Below are positions 10,351 to 20,344 of a stretch of 64,000 bases of DNA, piece by piece. This stretch comes from Carpediemonas membranifera (taxonomy: Eukaryota > Fornicata): NCBI GenBank assembly GCA_019828565.1, contig JAHDYR010000038.1, forward strand, positions 1,178,001-1,242,000, given 5' to 3'. How positions within the stretch are numbered: the stretch's first letter is position 1; each line of letters opens with the position of its first letter. A program made the translations under genes and the position numbers. The notes beneath the pieces were generated by a model, which was not told the DNA's origin, ran no database searches, and worked only from the letters and a program-made list of their open reading frames with translations.

Positions 10351-10599
10351 TTACTCATACTTGGAAAAGATTCTCTCGATTTCATCAGAAGGCATGCCCA
10401 ACGGGGAATTGCAACAGCTCAGTTGCACGGAAAGCGATTCATCCGTTTCCATCTCATCAAAAGCTTCAACTGTTGCGCCAGATAATGAAACTGAGCTGCC
10501 ACAGTCAAATGAAGTTTGCAAGGCACGAAGCCTTATCAGCGCCTTCGTTTGTCCAGAAACCACGTGTTTATGTAGATTGACAGTGCGCTGTCGAACCAT
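10351..10599 (-). CDS. possible small hypothetical protein
   Basis: An ATG-started minus-strand frame of 82 residues with coding-like composition (TVEAFDEMETDESLSVQLS ... DEIERIFSKYE). A plus-strand frame over the same bases (10340-10753) is almost as plausible, and an upstream minus-strand frame at 10810-11088 could be an earlier part of the same gene. No family recognised. The locus may be a broken gene. Confidence 0.25.
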   Translation of the reverse strand: MVRQRTVNLHKHVVSGQTKALIRLRALQTSFDCGSSVSLSGATVEAFDEMETDESLSVQLSCCNSPLGMPSDEIERIFSKYE

Positions 10600-11187
10600 C
10601 GTTCAGGACCTGAAACCTGTGACGGGTTCGATTCGGCCCCAGAGGCCACAGAGGTCATCCGCTCCCGGGCCCCGGGGAGCAACCGCCCCGCCCGCAAACG
10701 TCCTGCCATGTCTGTCAGCCCGGGCCAGCCCATTCGGAAGGCGCGGTGGCTGAAGCCCGCCGACACCATTGACCGCGGCTGTTCGTCCCCCCCTGCTTCA
10801 TCATCTCACTCAGTCCGGGCAATGAAACTCAGGCGACTCTCCGACAAGCGAGAAGTATACGCGATGGAGGAAGGGGCGTTGCTCAGCCTGGAGACCATCG
10901 ATCTCTAGCCTATCTCCGTCCCCACCACAGAATTTCTCCCGAATTTTCCTGTCTTCCGAATTAAAAGCTCGCTCACCCATGATACTGGTGAGCGCACTGG
11001 TGGCCTCCTCCGCAGCGCCAACATATGGATGCATCAGCTGTGCTCGCCCCCTGCTTGTGTTCGACTCAGCCGAGAAACCCTTCAGCATCGGGTCCTAGCA
11101 GCGCCACTGTGCTGAACTGCACCTGTACCCCGCCTCTTTCTCACCTGTGAGGTGGAGTCAAGCTCGGTCGATTGGCCGCCTTCCGTG

Positions 11188-12354
11188 ATGGCAAGAAAGA
11201 CATCATTGCTGCTGCTTGCCCTGGCATGCTGCATTATTGCGTCAAATGGGAAACTGCAGCTCATGGATGAGATCACGTTGCCGGATGGCCACATCGGTGA
11301 CCAATTCGGCAGTTCTATCGTTATTCGCCGAAACGTCGCCTACATCGGTGCCCCCGGAATGATAGACGACAGCGGAGCAGTCTTTATACTTGAACGAGTA
11401 GGTCCTATGTGGGATATTGCTTCCACAATCGTCCCGGCCCAGTCCGAGCTTGGCGGCTACTTTGGCCACGGGATCGCTGCCACTGACGACTGGCTCGCCA
11501 TCGGTCAGCCCAACGCCGACTACTACACGGGAGTGGTGGACATGTTTGCGCTGACCCGCGGTGGGCTGACGTGGGCGCAGGCGGGGACGCTGGCACCCTC
11601 CCTGCCGCGCCATTCCTTCTTCGGGTACGACGTCGACCTCAGTGGAAACACTCTCGTCGTCGGGGCGTACGGGTACAACTCCTCTCGTGGCGTGGCGATG
11701 GTCTACGACTGGGCCGGGACCTGGACCGAGACGGCCGTCCTCGCCGACAGCTGGTCGGGACCGGGCGACCACTTCGGGTTCTCCGTGGCCGTGGAGGGCG
11801 ACGTGGCCGTCGTTGGGTCCTGGTGTACCGCCCACTACGGCCTCCTCTGCAGCGGGTCGGCCAAGGTCTTCGAGCGGCACGCCGGGTGCTGGGGCATGCG
11901 GCAGGTGCTGACGCCTGGAGTCCCGGCGACAGGGGGGAGATTCGGGTACGCTGTCGACATGGTCGGGGCAACGATCGTCGTCTCGATGCCCGGCAGCGTC
12001 ACGACGGCACGGGGCTCGGTCACCGTCTTCACTCTCGCCGGGACGCGGTGGGAGCAAGCGCAGCTGCTTACAGGCGCGGCAGAGGGGACCGACCCAGACG
12101 CCTTCGGGTTCTCGATCGCGGTTTCCCGCAGCAGCGTCGTGGTTGGTGCCCCGACGGAGGGCGGCATGGCCGGAGCGCTGTACCTCTTCACCGGCCAGCC
12201 CGGGGCATATCGCATGGACGACAAGGCACGGGGGCCAACGAGCGAGCACCGTGCGATGTTCGGCTCTTCCGTGGCAGCGGACGGGGACCACGTGGCGGCC
12301 TGGAGCAAGAGCGCGGTGGAGCCCGCGTCAGTATTCACATATATCAGAAAATAA
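11188..12354 (+). CDS. secreted FG-GAP/integrin-alpha-like beta-propeller protein
   Basis: Starts at the ATG at 11188, which gives a clear signal peptide (MARKTSLLLLALACCIIASNG); the frame extends 12 codons upstream without an ATG. The mature part, about 365 residues, is a chain of roughly seven FG-GAP repeats. Each carries [YF]FG, a hydrophobic strand and VVG-type turns (DQFGSSIVI, YFGHGIAA, FFGYDVDLSGNTLVVGA, HFGFSVAVEGDVAVVG, RFGYAVDM, AFGFSIAV, MFGSSVAADGD). That pattern predicts a beta-propeller exported through the ER. No transmembrane segment or anchor follows, so it is secreted or lumenal. The ligand is unknown. Convergent with the phosphodiesterase gene, 44 bases apart. Confidence 0.85.
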   Translation: MARKTSLLLLALACCIIASNGKLQLMDEITLPDGHIGDQFGSSIVIRRNVAYIGAPGMIDDSGAVFILERVGPMWDIASTIVPAQSELGGYFGHGIAATDDWLAIGQPNADYYTGVVDMFALTRGGLTWAQAGTLAPSLPRHSFFGYDVDLSGNTLVVGAYGYNSSRGVAMVYDWAGTWTETAVLADSWSGPGDHFGFSVAVEGDVAVVGSWCTAHYGLLCSGSAKVFERHAGCWGMRQVLTPGVPATGGRFGYAVDMVGATIVVSMPGSVTTARGSVTVFTLAGTRWEQAQLLTGAAEGTDPDAFGFSIAVSRSSVVVGAPTEGGMAGALYLFTGQPGAYRMDDKARGPTSEHRAMFGSSVAADGDHVAAWSKSAVEPASVFTYIRK

Positions 12355-12398
12355 TATCTTCCTAAGTGGTTTTATGCCCTGTCTAAATGCTAATCTAC

Positions 12399-14228
12399 TT
12401 ACGGTGTCGCAGCGACTCGGCCGACGCTCAGACGCCGTGTGTGAGCGGTCCGCTGCCGCTGGATGTTGGCATTGAGCCGGTCGAGGACGGACTGGGACAC
12501 GACGCCCATGTCCCGCAGCTCGACATACAGCCCCCGCACGAAGTCCACCATGAAGCTCAGCGTCAGCTTGCGGCACTGGGCGATGTCCTTCAGCCCGGCC
12601 TCGGCGGCGATCATGCCGGACCAGTAGCTCGCCACATGCCCCGCCCGCACGCTGTTCGAGATGTCCGCGGCCTTGAGGATGAGCACGAGCAGCAGCAGCC
12701 TGTCCTCGGGGTAGTCGAGGCTCCATGCGGGCCACACGGTGTCGCTGTCGGCGTCCGAGAGGGCCAGGTCCGTCGGGCCGTCGAACTCCACGTCCGAGCC
12801 CTCGTCCGTGCGGGAGTCCAGTGATATGACACTCATGCGGCGCTCGGCCGAGGACGCGTCGTCGTCGAGGGACCCCACCGATAGGGGGCCGTGGACGGCG
12901 TCCTCGTTCGACGCCCCGCTGCCGGACGTCTGCTCAGACCCCCGCCGGATAGACGACGGCCGGGGCGTCGTGGCGGACTTGACGCGGTACCTGTGGGTTC
13001 GGAACGCCGGGATGAGGGCGATGGCCTCCGAGGGGGCGACCCGACCCGCTACCCGGTCCCGGGCGGTCTGCAGGATGGTGCCGTGGTACGCCATGTCCGT
13101 GCACAGGATGAGGGATACGATGCGGCGGAGGATGTCGCACTTTAACTCGTGCGGGAGATGGTGGAAGAGCGCGTAGGCGTTGTTGTTCTGGATGCGCATG
13201 AAGTACGAGCAGTGGAAGGACTCCAGCACACTGGACGAGTAGATCATCGCTAGGATGTTGCCGCTCGCCGTCAGCTGGACGTTGGTCTGCCCGACGTGCC
13301 CGACGTCGTGGCTGAGAGCCGCCACGAACAGCACGAGCATGTCAGTACGGGTGAACATGCCCGGGGGGACGGCTGGGTCGGTCACGAAGGCGTAGCACGC
13401 CTGCATGACATCGACGGCGTGGCGGAAGTTGTGGTAGTGGTTCCGGCGGTAGCCCTGGGTCTCCAGCAGCCGGACCATGCGGTAGAAGGCTCGGCGGGGC
13501 ACGAAGATGTCCTGGGAGTGGTCGAACAGCCCTGTCTCGACCATGATACAGACCGGGATGGCCGCGAGGTCCCTGCTGGCCACCGAGGTGATGTCAAAGT
13601 CCCACCGAGACAGCTGGGAGTGGGCACCACTGCCAAACAGCAGCTGGCCGCGCGTCACAGTGTCGTTGAATGCTGCGAGTGGCTCCTCGATCTCCGGGGG
13701 CCGCAGCAGTTCGATCATCTCGAGCCTGTCCATGAGCTTTGCAACCAGCGAGGACTTCTGGGACTGCACTGGCTGGTAGTGCTCGCTGAGATAGTGCCGG
13801 GCCTCCCAGATGGTCGACTTGATGGCGGAGGAGACGATCTGGCGCTTGAGGAGGAAGGCGTGCGAGTGGATGTGGACCCTGTCCGCGGACATCGCCACGA
13901 CGAACGTGTTCGGGACATCCTCGCGCATGAGGCGAAGGAAGCGGCGGGCGTCGAAAATGGGCATTTGGACGTCGAGGAAGATGCACACGCGGAGATGGCC
14001 GCCGATAGCCTTCACAATCTCGGCAGCAACAAGCCCATCGTCCACATCGAGTATTGCATCGGTTTCCTGCTTGAACTTGTTGACAAGGAAGCGCATTCTT
14101 CTGCGAACGACAGGGTCATCGTCCACGATGAGGAAAAGCACGCTCGTCGTGGGATCGAAGGACGGGTGAAACGTTTGAAATGGCAATGACGTGTCTTGCG
14201 TCTTTGTAGACGTGTCGGAAGTCGACAT
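12399..14228 (-). CDS. response-regulator receiver domain fused to a class I cyclic-nucleotide phosphodiesterase
   Basis: 609 residues, starting at the ATG at 14228. Residues about 30-115 form a receiver (REC) domain with the acidic triad D36-D38, the likely phospho-acceptor D86 in CIFLDVQMP, and a conserved MSAD segment. Residues about 225-590 form a PDEase I domain with the metal-binding pattern YHNFRHA (H266, H270) and SHDVGHVGQTN (H307-D308, H311), then ESFHCSY, and a distal KAADISN aspartate. The enzyme should hydrolyse cAMP and/or cGMP, switched by phosphotransfer from a histidine-kinase relay. The same domain order is known from RegA of Dictyostelium. A Ser-rich loop (residues about 425-500) interrupts the PDE domain. 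Confidence 0.92.
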   Translation of the reverse strand: MSTSDTSTKTQDTSLPFQTFHPSFDPTTSVLFLIVDDDPVVRRRMRFLVNKFKQETDAILDVDDGLVAAEIVKAIGGHLRVCIFLDVQMPIFDARRFLRLMREDVPNTFVVAMSADRVHIHSHAFLLKRQIVSSAIKSTIWEARHYLSEHYQPVQSQKSSLVAKLMDRLEMIELLRPPEIEEPLAAFNDTVTRGQLLFGSGAHSQLSRWDFDITSVASRDLAAIPVCIMVETGLFDHSQDIFVPRRAFYRMVRLLETQGYRRNHYHNFRHAVDVMQACYAFVTDPAVPPGMFTRTDMLVLFVAALSHDVGHVGQTNVQLTASGNILAMIYSSSVLESFHCSYFMRIQNNNAYALFHHLPHELKCDILRRIVSLILCTDMAYHGTILQTARDRVAGRVAPSEAIALIPAFRTHRYRVKSATTPRPSSIRRGSEQTSGSGASNEDAVHGPLSVGSLDDDASSAERRMSVISLDSRTDEGSDVEFDGPTDLALSDADSDTVWPAWSLDYPEDRLLLLVLILKAADISNSVRAGHVASYWSGMIAAEAGLKDIAQCRKLTLSFMVDFVRGLYVELRDMGVVSQSVLDRLNANIQRQRTAHTRRLSVGRVAATP

Positions 14229-14547
14229 TGCTCATACCATTGCCGAGTTCGCACGAAAGATCGCAAGAACGAAAGTGCCTTAACGTGCGGAAAACTCCTT
14301 GTTCAATTAACAGAGCCCGCGGCGGTGACTGCTGTTCCTCTGGAACTGCGGCACTACCGGACAATGATCTTGAGGTTGGGTGGCGTGCGACCTTGTCATG
14401 CCGCCACAAAACCAGGAACGGGGCGAGAGAAGCGAAGTCGGGCCTTGCTAACTACCACTGGTATCGCTTTTTAAGCGAGTATGAAGGCGGAGTCATGCTG
14501 AGAAAACTCGGGCACAGTTGGCGATAGCACGAGCCGAAACCACGCAT

Positions 14548-14820
14548 ATGCTCGATAACCTCAAGAAATACGTTGATTTTAGCATAGATTACAAGGGACA
14601 GCGGCTTTCCTACTGGATTAGCCGCCTGATTATGGTCGTGGCCCTTGTTGTCGGCCTCGCAGTCGGATACCACCGCCAGGACTTCATGATGACCGTGTAC
14701 ATCATCCTAGGCTTCGGGGCCGTGGACTTTGTCGTTTGTTCCCGCAACATGCACCTCACGCAGCTCACTGTGCTCCCATGGCCGATGTTCCGCCGAATGA
14801 ACCTAGAATGGAGGGGATGA
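14548..14820 (+). CDS. SPCS1: signal peptidase complex subunit 1 (SPC12 family)
   Basis: 90 residues from the ATG at 14548; ten upstream codons lack an ATG. The family layout is present: a short cytosolic N-terminus with DYKGQRLSYW, two transmembrane helices (RLIMVVALVVGLAVGY and TVYIILGFGAVDFVV) joined by a short loop, and the C-terminal signature VLPWPMFRRMNLEW, matching the PPWPxYRRxPLxW tail of SPC12. The protein is a non-catalytic ER-membrane subunit of signal peptidase. Its length is normal for the family. It is divergent from the phosphodiesterase gene, with about 320 bases between them, and convergent with the RRM gene 66 bases downstream. Confidence 0.9.
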   Translation: MLDNLKKYVDFSIDYKGQRLSYWISRLIMVVALVVGLAVGYHRQDFMMTVYIILGFGAVDFVVCSRNMHLTQLTVLPWPMFRRMNLEWRG

Positions 14821-14886
14821 GCCCGCAGACGTGTAGTAAACCCATCAGCTCTCCGTTTATCGGTGTAAAATGACTGTCAATCACTC

Positions 14887-15813
14887 TCAATACTCCCCGC
14901 GGGGCGTCGTTCGAAACACGGACGTGTCATAGCTTGCCACAAAGCGCGGCGAGGGGGCCCCGAACCCGTCGTAGTTGTTCCCAGCGTTAGCCAGGGAGAA
15001 GTCCAGGTTGGGCACCGAGGCGCCCATCATCGAAGGCACGGCCAGGCCGCCCAAGCCAGGAGCAGGACCAACTACGCGAGGGGACAGATTGACAGGCTTC
15101 TTGCCCGACACGCTCTGAGCCCACCTCGCGACGGGGAATCTGCCGTCAAAGTCGATGGTCCGGGACTGGATGAGCTTGAGTATCTCCGCCGCACTACTGT
15201 GGTCCTTGAACTCGAGGAAGATGTAGCCGCGGTTGAGCTCTGGGTTGTCCGGCTGGGTCAGGAAGTCGAGGCGGGTCAGGCTGAACGGGGCCAGGCGGAC
15301 AAACGCTGATCCAACCCGGTCGCGGCTCCATCGGTGGGGGAGGTTGCCAACGTAGAGCTTGTTCTTCATGACAGACAGCGTGCAGAAGAGGGGCGTGCCG
15401 TTGAAGGGCGTGTGGCGCACTCGGAGAAGGGCGTTCTGTGCATCCATCTTCGAGACGAACGAGACGAATGCGAAATTGGCTGGCGATCCAGGTGTCGGGT
15501 CTCTATGCCGCATCATGCGGAAGCCGCTGAAACCATCAAACTGACGGAAGAACTGGCTCATTTCATCTTCCGAACAACCCTCGGGGACGACGTTGACGTA
15601 AAGCTCCTTGCCAGCATCAGAAGAGACGAGATACTGCTCCCAGTTTGCTTCTGTTACCTGTTCTATCTGGTCAATCCCAACTTGTGGCTGCATTACACTG
15701 GGATGATCAAGGCGAGGAGAAACGTGTGTTCCCCACCTCAAATTCGGGTCAATTTCGTCTACTGTGTTTGGCAACAGACTGAGATCCATTTTGAACGAGC
15801 CAAAGCCATCCAT
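14887..15813 (-). CDS. two-RRM RNA-binding protein
   Basis: About 308 residues from the ATG at 15813 (MDGFGSFKMDLSLLPN); the frame opens 33 codons further up but is less coding-like there. RRM1 begins ELYVNVVPEGCSEDEMSQFF with RNP1-like NFAFVSFVSK. RRM2 begins KLYVGNLPHRW (RNP2) and has RGYIFLEFKD (RNP1). The tail is Gly/Ser/Pro rich and disordered. The layout resembles U2B''/RBPMS-type proteins. A nuclear or mRNA-binding role is likely, but the target is unknown. Confidence 0.85.
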   Translation of the reverse strand: MDGFGSFKMDLSLLPNTVDEIDPNLRWGTHVSPRLDHPSVMQPQVGIDQIEQVTEANWEQYLVSSDAGKELYVNVVPEGCSEDEMSQFFRQFDGFSGFRMMRHRDPTPGSPANFAFVSFVSKMDAQNALLRVRHTPFNGTPLFCTLSVMKNKLYVGNLPHRWSRDRVGSAFVRLAPFSLTRLDFLTQPDNPELNRGYIFLEFKDHSSAAEILKLIQSRTIDFDGRFPVARWAQSVSGKKPVNLSPRVVGPAPGLGGLAVPSMMGASVPNLDFSLANAGNNYDGFGAPSPRFVASYDTSVFRTTPRGEY

Positions 15814-16123
15814 CGGTGATCTTTTCTGTGTGCGAAACTCTGACTGTGTACCAGCGATGAAATCGAAGTGCCGCGAAATCGTCCAGCAAATGTTCAGACA
15901 TAAGCTCCACACCAGCCCTTGTTATCACTGCCCTATGCCGACAGAGGTTGGCTAGGGTCTATAAAAAGCTTATCTCCGTTGTGATTTAAACTGCAGATTG
16001 CGCACTTTCACAGAATGCTGCGGCCGACACTCTCAATGGCACGCACTATTCAGTCACGGCGAGGGGCATACTTGCAAACATCCGGGTAAAAAAGTGAAAC
16101 ATCGAGATCGCGACCAGTGAAGA
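15814..16123. other. intergenic region
   Basis: About 310 bases between two minus-strand genes, AT-richer than the flanking genes. It should hold the promoter of the RRM gene and the 3' end of the RCC1-like gene. No distinct motif identified. Confidence 0.5.
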
Positions 16124-17677
16124 TCACCCCTCTTCACGGTGCGCCATGAAGCTGGTCTCCCCGACATGCGTCCTACTGGGGTCAAGATGCCACAGCCGAC
16201 TGACCGCGACGCCCTCGGCCCCACACGATGACCACGACAGCGTCACCTCAGCAGGCCCGCGGCGTTGGTCTTCTTTGACGTCCGCGGGACACCACTCGAT
16301 CGGCCATGCCCCTTGGGGGCTGGGCTCCCTCAACGCGTGCCACTGGCCTGAGGAGTCCCGGGCGAGCAGCAGCCGCCTGGTCCGGTACGAGCACACGGTC
16401 ATGCGGTCGACAGGCCAAGGGAAGGGGAGCTCCCTCAGCCCCCCCGACCCGGGGCCCAGCAGAGGGGTGCCGCACACCACGGGCCGGCCCTCAGAGAGGT
16501 AGACCACAGTATCGCCCAGAGGCAGCGCGTCCGACACCGGGAACGGCACCCGATGGAACCCGCCTGGCTGGGGGTGCCCCGGCCTCCCGTCCTGCTGATC
16601 GCCCAGAACCCCCGCATAGAGCGCCACTGCTCCAGGAAGCAGGAGCAACGTCTGCTCTGCGCTGAGCACGATGTCCACGGCAAGCAGCTGGGCTGGGCGG
16701 GGGACTGAGGGGACAAGTTCGAAGCCCTCTGCGATAACCACACTGCTGTCCAGGCCCAGTTGGCCGCAGTAGTTCTCCCCCGTTGCTAAGAGGCCAAGTG
16801 GCGACAGCAAGAAGACCTGGAAGCACTCCGAGGCCCATAGTCCCAGCACCAAGCGGTCCTTCGTCCAGGGCGGAAGGCCGGTCTCGTAGCGGCCGACGGC
16901 AGGGGCGTTAAGGAATGTCACACGGAACGGTGCAGCCCACCGGACACGGTCGTCCCGGGCCAGTCGGCCGCAGTCAGTCGGCCCCCACGCGTACAGGCCC
17001 CGGGCGGACGGGACAAAGCAGGAGGGCTCGTCGTTGCCGCAGTGGACGGTGAGGGTGCGGGTGGGCGGGACACGGACATGGCGATAGCCACTGACCACAG
17101 GGCACGCGGAGTGGCCCGTCTGCCCGACCCGGTTAGCCCCGCGTGTCATGACTCTCCCGCAGTATAGGGCGAAGTCGGTGCCGCAGTGGCTGCAACAGTC
17201 CTCCTCTCGACCTGCGACAGTTGACACGTGGGAAAACTTGCGGCACAGCCACCACACCGGGTGGGCGAGGGGGCTGGGGCCCGCGCCAGTCATGAGGATG
17301 GCCCACAGCGTCCCCGGCAGCAGCGTGTGCAGCGCGACTGGCAAATCCTCACCATCTGCGAGCTCGACGTTCATGGACAGCGGGGGACCGCTGGTGAGGA
17401 TCGAGCGGGCGCGGTCGAGGAGGACCTGGGCGGCTGGTTCGAGAGGGGGGATCTCAGAGAGCGCGGCGATGAGAGATTCGAACGAAGCGCTAGACGATGC
17501 CGAGGTATGCTCAATAGTGCGTATTGAAGGCATGCTTTGCTGGAAGTGCCGCGAAAAGGCGTGGCTGAGCAGGGAGGGCACGTCCCCGGGGATTGAGGCA
17601 GTTACAGCCGTTGAAGCGCCGTAGACAGAGATAAGAGCGTCTCTTACAGCTTCTGCGCTGGATTTGCCGCGGTGCAT
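16124..17677 (-). CDS. RCC1-repeat-like protein with a conserved N-terminal module
   Basis: 517 residues from the ATG at 17677. The first 130 residues form a module (DALISVYGAS, PGDVPSLL, IPPLEPAAQVLLDRARSIL, GPPLSMNVELADGE) that is shared with the gene at 38374-39905. The rest has degenerate RCC1-type blades such as GLYAWGPTDCGRLARDD and GLLATGENYCGQLGLD, predicting a beta-propeller. A cysteine/histidine cluster (CCSHCGTDFALYCG) lies between the two parts. RCC1-like propellers act as exchange factors, chromatin binders or ubiquitin-ligase partners; the role here is unknown. Confidence 0.7.
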   Translation of the reverse strand: MHRGKSSAEAVRDALISVYGASTAVTASIPGDVPSLLSHAFSRHFQQSMPSIRTIEHTSASSSASFESLIAALSEIPPLEPAAQVLLDRARSILTSGPPLSMNVELADGEDLPVALHTLLPGTLWAILMTGAGPSPLAHPVWWLCRKFSHVSTVAGREEDCCSHCGTDFALYCGRVMTRGANRVGQTGHSACPVVSGYRHVRVPPTRTLTVHCGNDEPSCFVPSARGLYAWGPTDCGRLARDDRVRWAAPFRVTFLNAPAVGRYETGLPPWTKDRLVLGLWASECFQVFLLSPLGLLATGENYCGQLGLDSSVVIAEGFELVPSVPRPAQLLAVDIVLSAEQTLLLLPGAVALYAGVLGDQQDGRPGHPQPGGFHRVPFPVSDALPLGDTVVYLSEGRPVVCGTPLLGPGSGGLRELPFPWPVDRMTVCSYRTRRLLLARDSSGQWHALREPSPQGAWPIEWCPADVKEDQRRGPAEVTLSWSSCGAEGVAVSRLWHLDPSRTHVGETSFMAHREEG

Positions 17678-17938
17678 CGCCACCAACGTCCCTTTGGCAA
17701 GCCTCGTTGAAGTTGTTAGGGGCGGGAAGACAACTCATCTGGCATCCCCATTGCTACGCTTGGGTTGGTGCCCGTGGGACGAATGTTCACATGTCCTCAC
17801 ACTGGCGTGACTGACAGGGGTTGACGAAATTGCACAGAATCGGCCCGATGAGTCCCTGCCACACCAGAGGGCGTCTAGCAGCGATGTCACACCGGCAATG
17901 TCCGCAGACCCTGTCGACTCGGGTCAGTCGGCCCAGCA

Positions 17939-20170
17939 ATGGAAATGAGCTCCCCTCCGACGGCCATTATCAACGATGACGGGACCATGGACATTGTTGA
18001 TAAGGTTACTGGAACAATGCAGCGCGTAGAAGCGGCCGAGCACACGGCATCTGTCACATCCGCCGTGTTCTCACCGACGGAGCTCGTTTTCGCCACCAGT
18101 TCATTCGACAAGACCCTTAAGCTATGGGATTTGCTCAGCAGCGACTGTATTAAGACATTTGTCGGACATCTGAAGGCCGTCCTGTCATGCTCGTTCTCCC
18201 CTGACGGCCGTCTTCTGGCCAGTGGCTCGATCGACAATACCGCCCGCCTCTGGGAGATCAGCACCGGTCGCTGCATCCGGGTGATGGAGGGGCACTCCAG
18301 CAGCGTCTGGGGCGTCGCCTTCTCGCCCGACGGTTCGATTATTGCGTCTTGCTCGGGCGACAGGACGGTGCGGCTGTGGCGGGCGTCCACGGGGGAGTCC
18401 CTCCGGACCCTTGAGGGCCACGCCAAGCAGGTACTGAGCCTAGCCTTCTCCCCGAACAACGTGCTGGCGTCCGGGTCGGAGGACTTCACGGTGCGGCTGT
18501 GGGACACCATCACGGGGGGCTGTCTGGCCGTCATTCCGGACCAGCTGGTGTTCAGCGTCGCCTTCTCCCCCGACGGCGGGATGCTTGCCTCCGGCTCCTT
18601 CGACAGCGAGGGCCAGGCGGTGAAGCTCTGGACGGTGGGCGACCTGCACGCCGTTGCACAGACCAGGACCATTCAGTCCAAGCGGGTCATGCACTGCGTC
18701 GCATTCAGTCCAGACGGCTGCACCCTTGCGACGGGATCGGACGACTGCACCGTCAGGCTGTGGGACGCGGCGACTGGCGTCTGCACCCACACGCTGCGGG
18801 GGCATGCGGACGGCGTCCTGGCCGTGGCGTTCTCACCCGACGGCAACTACCTCGTCTCCTGCTCGGCAGACTTCACCGTCCGGCGGTGGGATTTGACTTC
18901 CGTTGACCTGGCTGACATGTTCATGCCGGCACCTCCCCCGCTCCCCGTGCTGGCGGCGCTAGTCTCCCCGGATGGTCGGACGCTCGCCACCGCAGACCGG
19001 AGGACGATCCGGCTGTACTCCACGGCGACTGGCCGTACCGTCCGGGCTGTCATGGGGGGCGGGTTGGACGGCTCGGCACTCGACTCGGCCCTAAAACTGC
19101 ACACAGTACTGCCCGACGTGGGCCAGGGGGAGTTCCAGGCGGTGCTGCGGCAGGGTCATGAGGGTACGTTCCTGCAGCTGGTGTGCGGGCTTGCAGACCT
19201 CCACGCCTCTCTCCGCCTGTGCGACCTGGCCGCGGCCGAGGCGACCCTGGCGACCGTGTCAGGGCTGATGAGCACCGTGGCCGGCCGGTGCGAGGGTGCC
19301 GTGTCCGCCGTCTACCGGGGGCTGCGGGCAGACTACACTCGGCTGAGCGGCATCGCACGGTCCAGCCCCGAGGTCCTGGCCCTGGTCGGGGCCGGTGTCG
19401 ACCACACGCTAGAGCAGATAGGCCTGCTGCACGCGTTCATCAGCACCGGTGCAACCAGGGAGCTGACAACGCTACTGCGCGGCGAGCTTGGCCCCGCGCT
19501 CATGGTCGCGCATGACCAGGACGCCCGGCCCCCCCTGCTCATTGCCTTCGAGCAGGACCAGGCCGGGGCCTTCGAGGTGCTGCTGCGGGCTGGCTGCAAG
19601 CTCGCTGACGCATTCCAGACCGATTCGCTGCTACCGTTGGTGGCGAAACCCGCCATGCTGCGAGCGGCGCTGGGGTCCGTGCAGGTCGACGTCAACGCAG
19701 TCTCTGGCACCACAGCTCTCGCGGCCGCGGCCCGGGGCGGCCATTGGGTCTCCGCGACCCTCCTCCTCGACGCGGGGGCCGACCCCCTCCTCCCAACCGT
19801 GGACGATAACGCCGTCCTGGCGGTGCGGTCCCATAAGCAGGGGTCTAACGAAGCCCACGCTGTAGCCAGCGCCCGCCTTGACTCGGACTTGTTCGCTCGA
19901 CTGACAGATGCCGTGTCGAGAGGCGACGCGGCCTTGGCAAGCATACTGCTGGCCGCTGGCGCCCCAACAGCGCTCACTGACAGCGGTATGCCGCCTGTGC
20001 TCTTCAAGGCGATAGAGAAGGACCGCTTTGACCTTGTCAGCCTGCTATTGGCCCACGGCGCCGACCCCGCCCTGAAGCACGGCCGGAAAACGGCAGTGCG
20101 TGCCGCACGGCGTAACCCGCACCTGGTCCAAGCCTTGCAGGGGTCGGGCTGTGCCGGGGGAGCCGAGTGA
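17939..20170 (+). CDS. WD40-repeat and ankyrin-repeat protein
   Basis: 743 residues from the ATG at 17939. Residues about 30-360 hold seven or eight WD40 repeats with textbook GH ... FSPDG ... SGSxDxTVRLWD patterns (GHLKAVLSCSFSPDG, GHSSSVWGVAFSPDG, GHADGVLAVAFSPDG and so on). After a helical linker, the C-terminal 230 residues hold ankyrin-like repeats (PPLLIAFEQDQAGAFEVLL, TALAAAARGGHWVSATLLL, FKAIEKDRFDLVSLLLAHG). A propeller plus ankyrin stack implies a scaffold for protein-protein contacts; no catalytic motif seen. Divergent from the RCC1-like gene, with 261 bases of shared upstream DNA. Confidence 0.9.
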   Translation: MEMSSPPTAIINDDGTMDIVDKVTGTMQRVEAAEHTASVTSAVFSPTELVFATSSFDKTLKLWDLLSSDCIKTFVGHLKAVLSCSFSPDGRLLASGSIDNTARLWEISTGRCIRVMEGHSSSVWGVAFSPDGSIIASCSGDRTVRLWRASTGESLRTLEGHAKQVLSLAFSPNNVLASGSEDFTVRLWDTITGGCLAVIPDQLVFSVAFSPDGGMLASGSFDSEGQAVKLWTVGDLHAVAQTRTIQSKRVMHCVAFSPDGCTLATGSDDCTVRLWDAATGVCTHTLRGHADGVLAVAFSPDGNYLVSCSADFTVRRWDLTSVDLADMFMPAPPPLPVLAALVSPDGRTLATADRRTIRLYSTATGRTVRAVMGGGLDGSALDSALKLHTVLPDVGQGEFQAVLRQGHEGTFLQLVCGLADLHASLRLCDLAAAEATLATVSGLMSTVAGRCEGAVSAVYRGLRADYTRLSGIARSSPEVLALVGAGVDHTLEQIGLLHAFISTGATRELTTLLRGELGPALMVAHDQDARPPLLIAFEQDQAGAFEVLLRAGCKLADAFQTDSLLPLVAKPAMLRAALGSVQVDVNAVSGTTALAAAARGGHWVSATLLLDAGADPLLPTVDDNAVLAVRSHKQGSNEAHAVASARLDSDLFARLTDAVSRGDAALASILLAAGAPTALTDSGMPPVLFKAIEKDRFDLVSLLLAHGADPALKHGRKTAVRAARRNPHLVQALQGSGCAGGAE

Positions 20171-20344
20171 CATGGACCCCATCTCCATAAACTGAGCACA
20201 CGCCGAACACAGTCTTGTGATGGATGGCGGGCACAGCATGGCTCGTTCATCACCGTGTTTCATGCTTCGTGCCCTGATGGCATCAGATTTACGCTTTATT
20301 GAGATGAGAGATTTAACGGGCAGAGCAACGACAGAAGACAAGCA

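Noticed and set aside
10340-10753. Plus-strand open frame starting MALNYSYLEKILS
   Set aside because: It overlaps an equally plausible minus-strand frame and turns into low-complexity Pro/Arg/Gly sequence. Neither can be chosen without RNA data.
11242-12291. Long open frame on the strand opposite the FG-GAP gene
   Set aside because: It is an Arg/Pro/Gly-rich shadow produced by GC-rich third positions. The opposite strand encodes clear FG-GAP repeats with a signal peptide. Similar shadow frames over the coiled-coil, WD40, acyl-CoA synthetase and YR reverse-transcriptase genes were dropped for the same reason.
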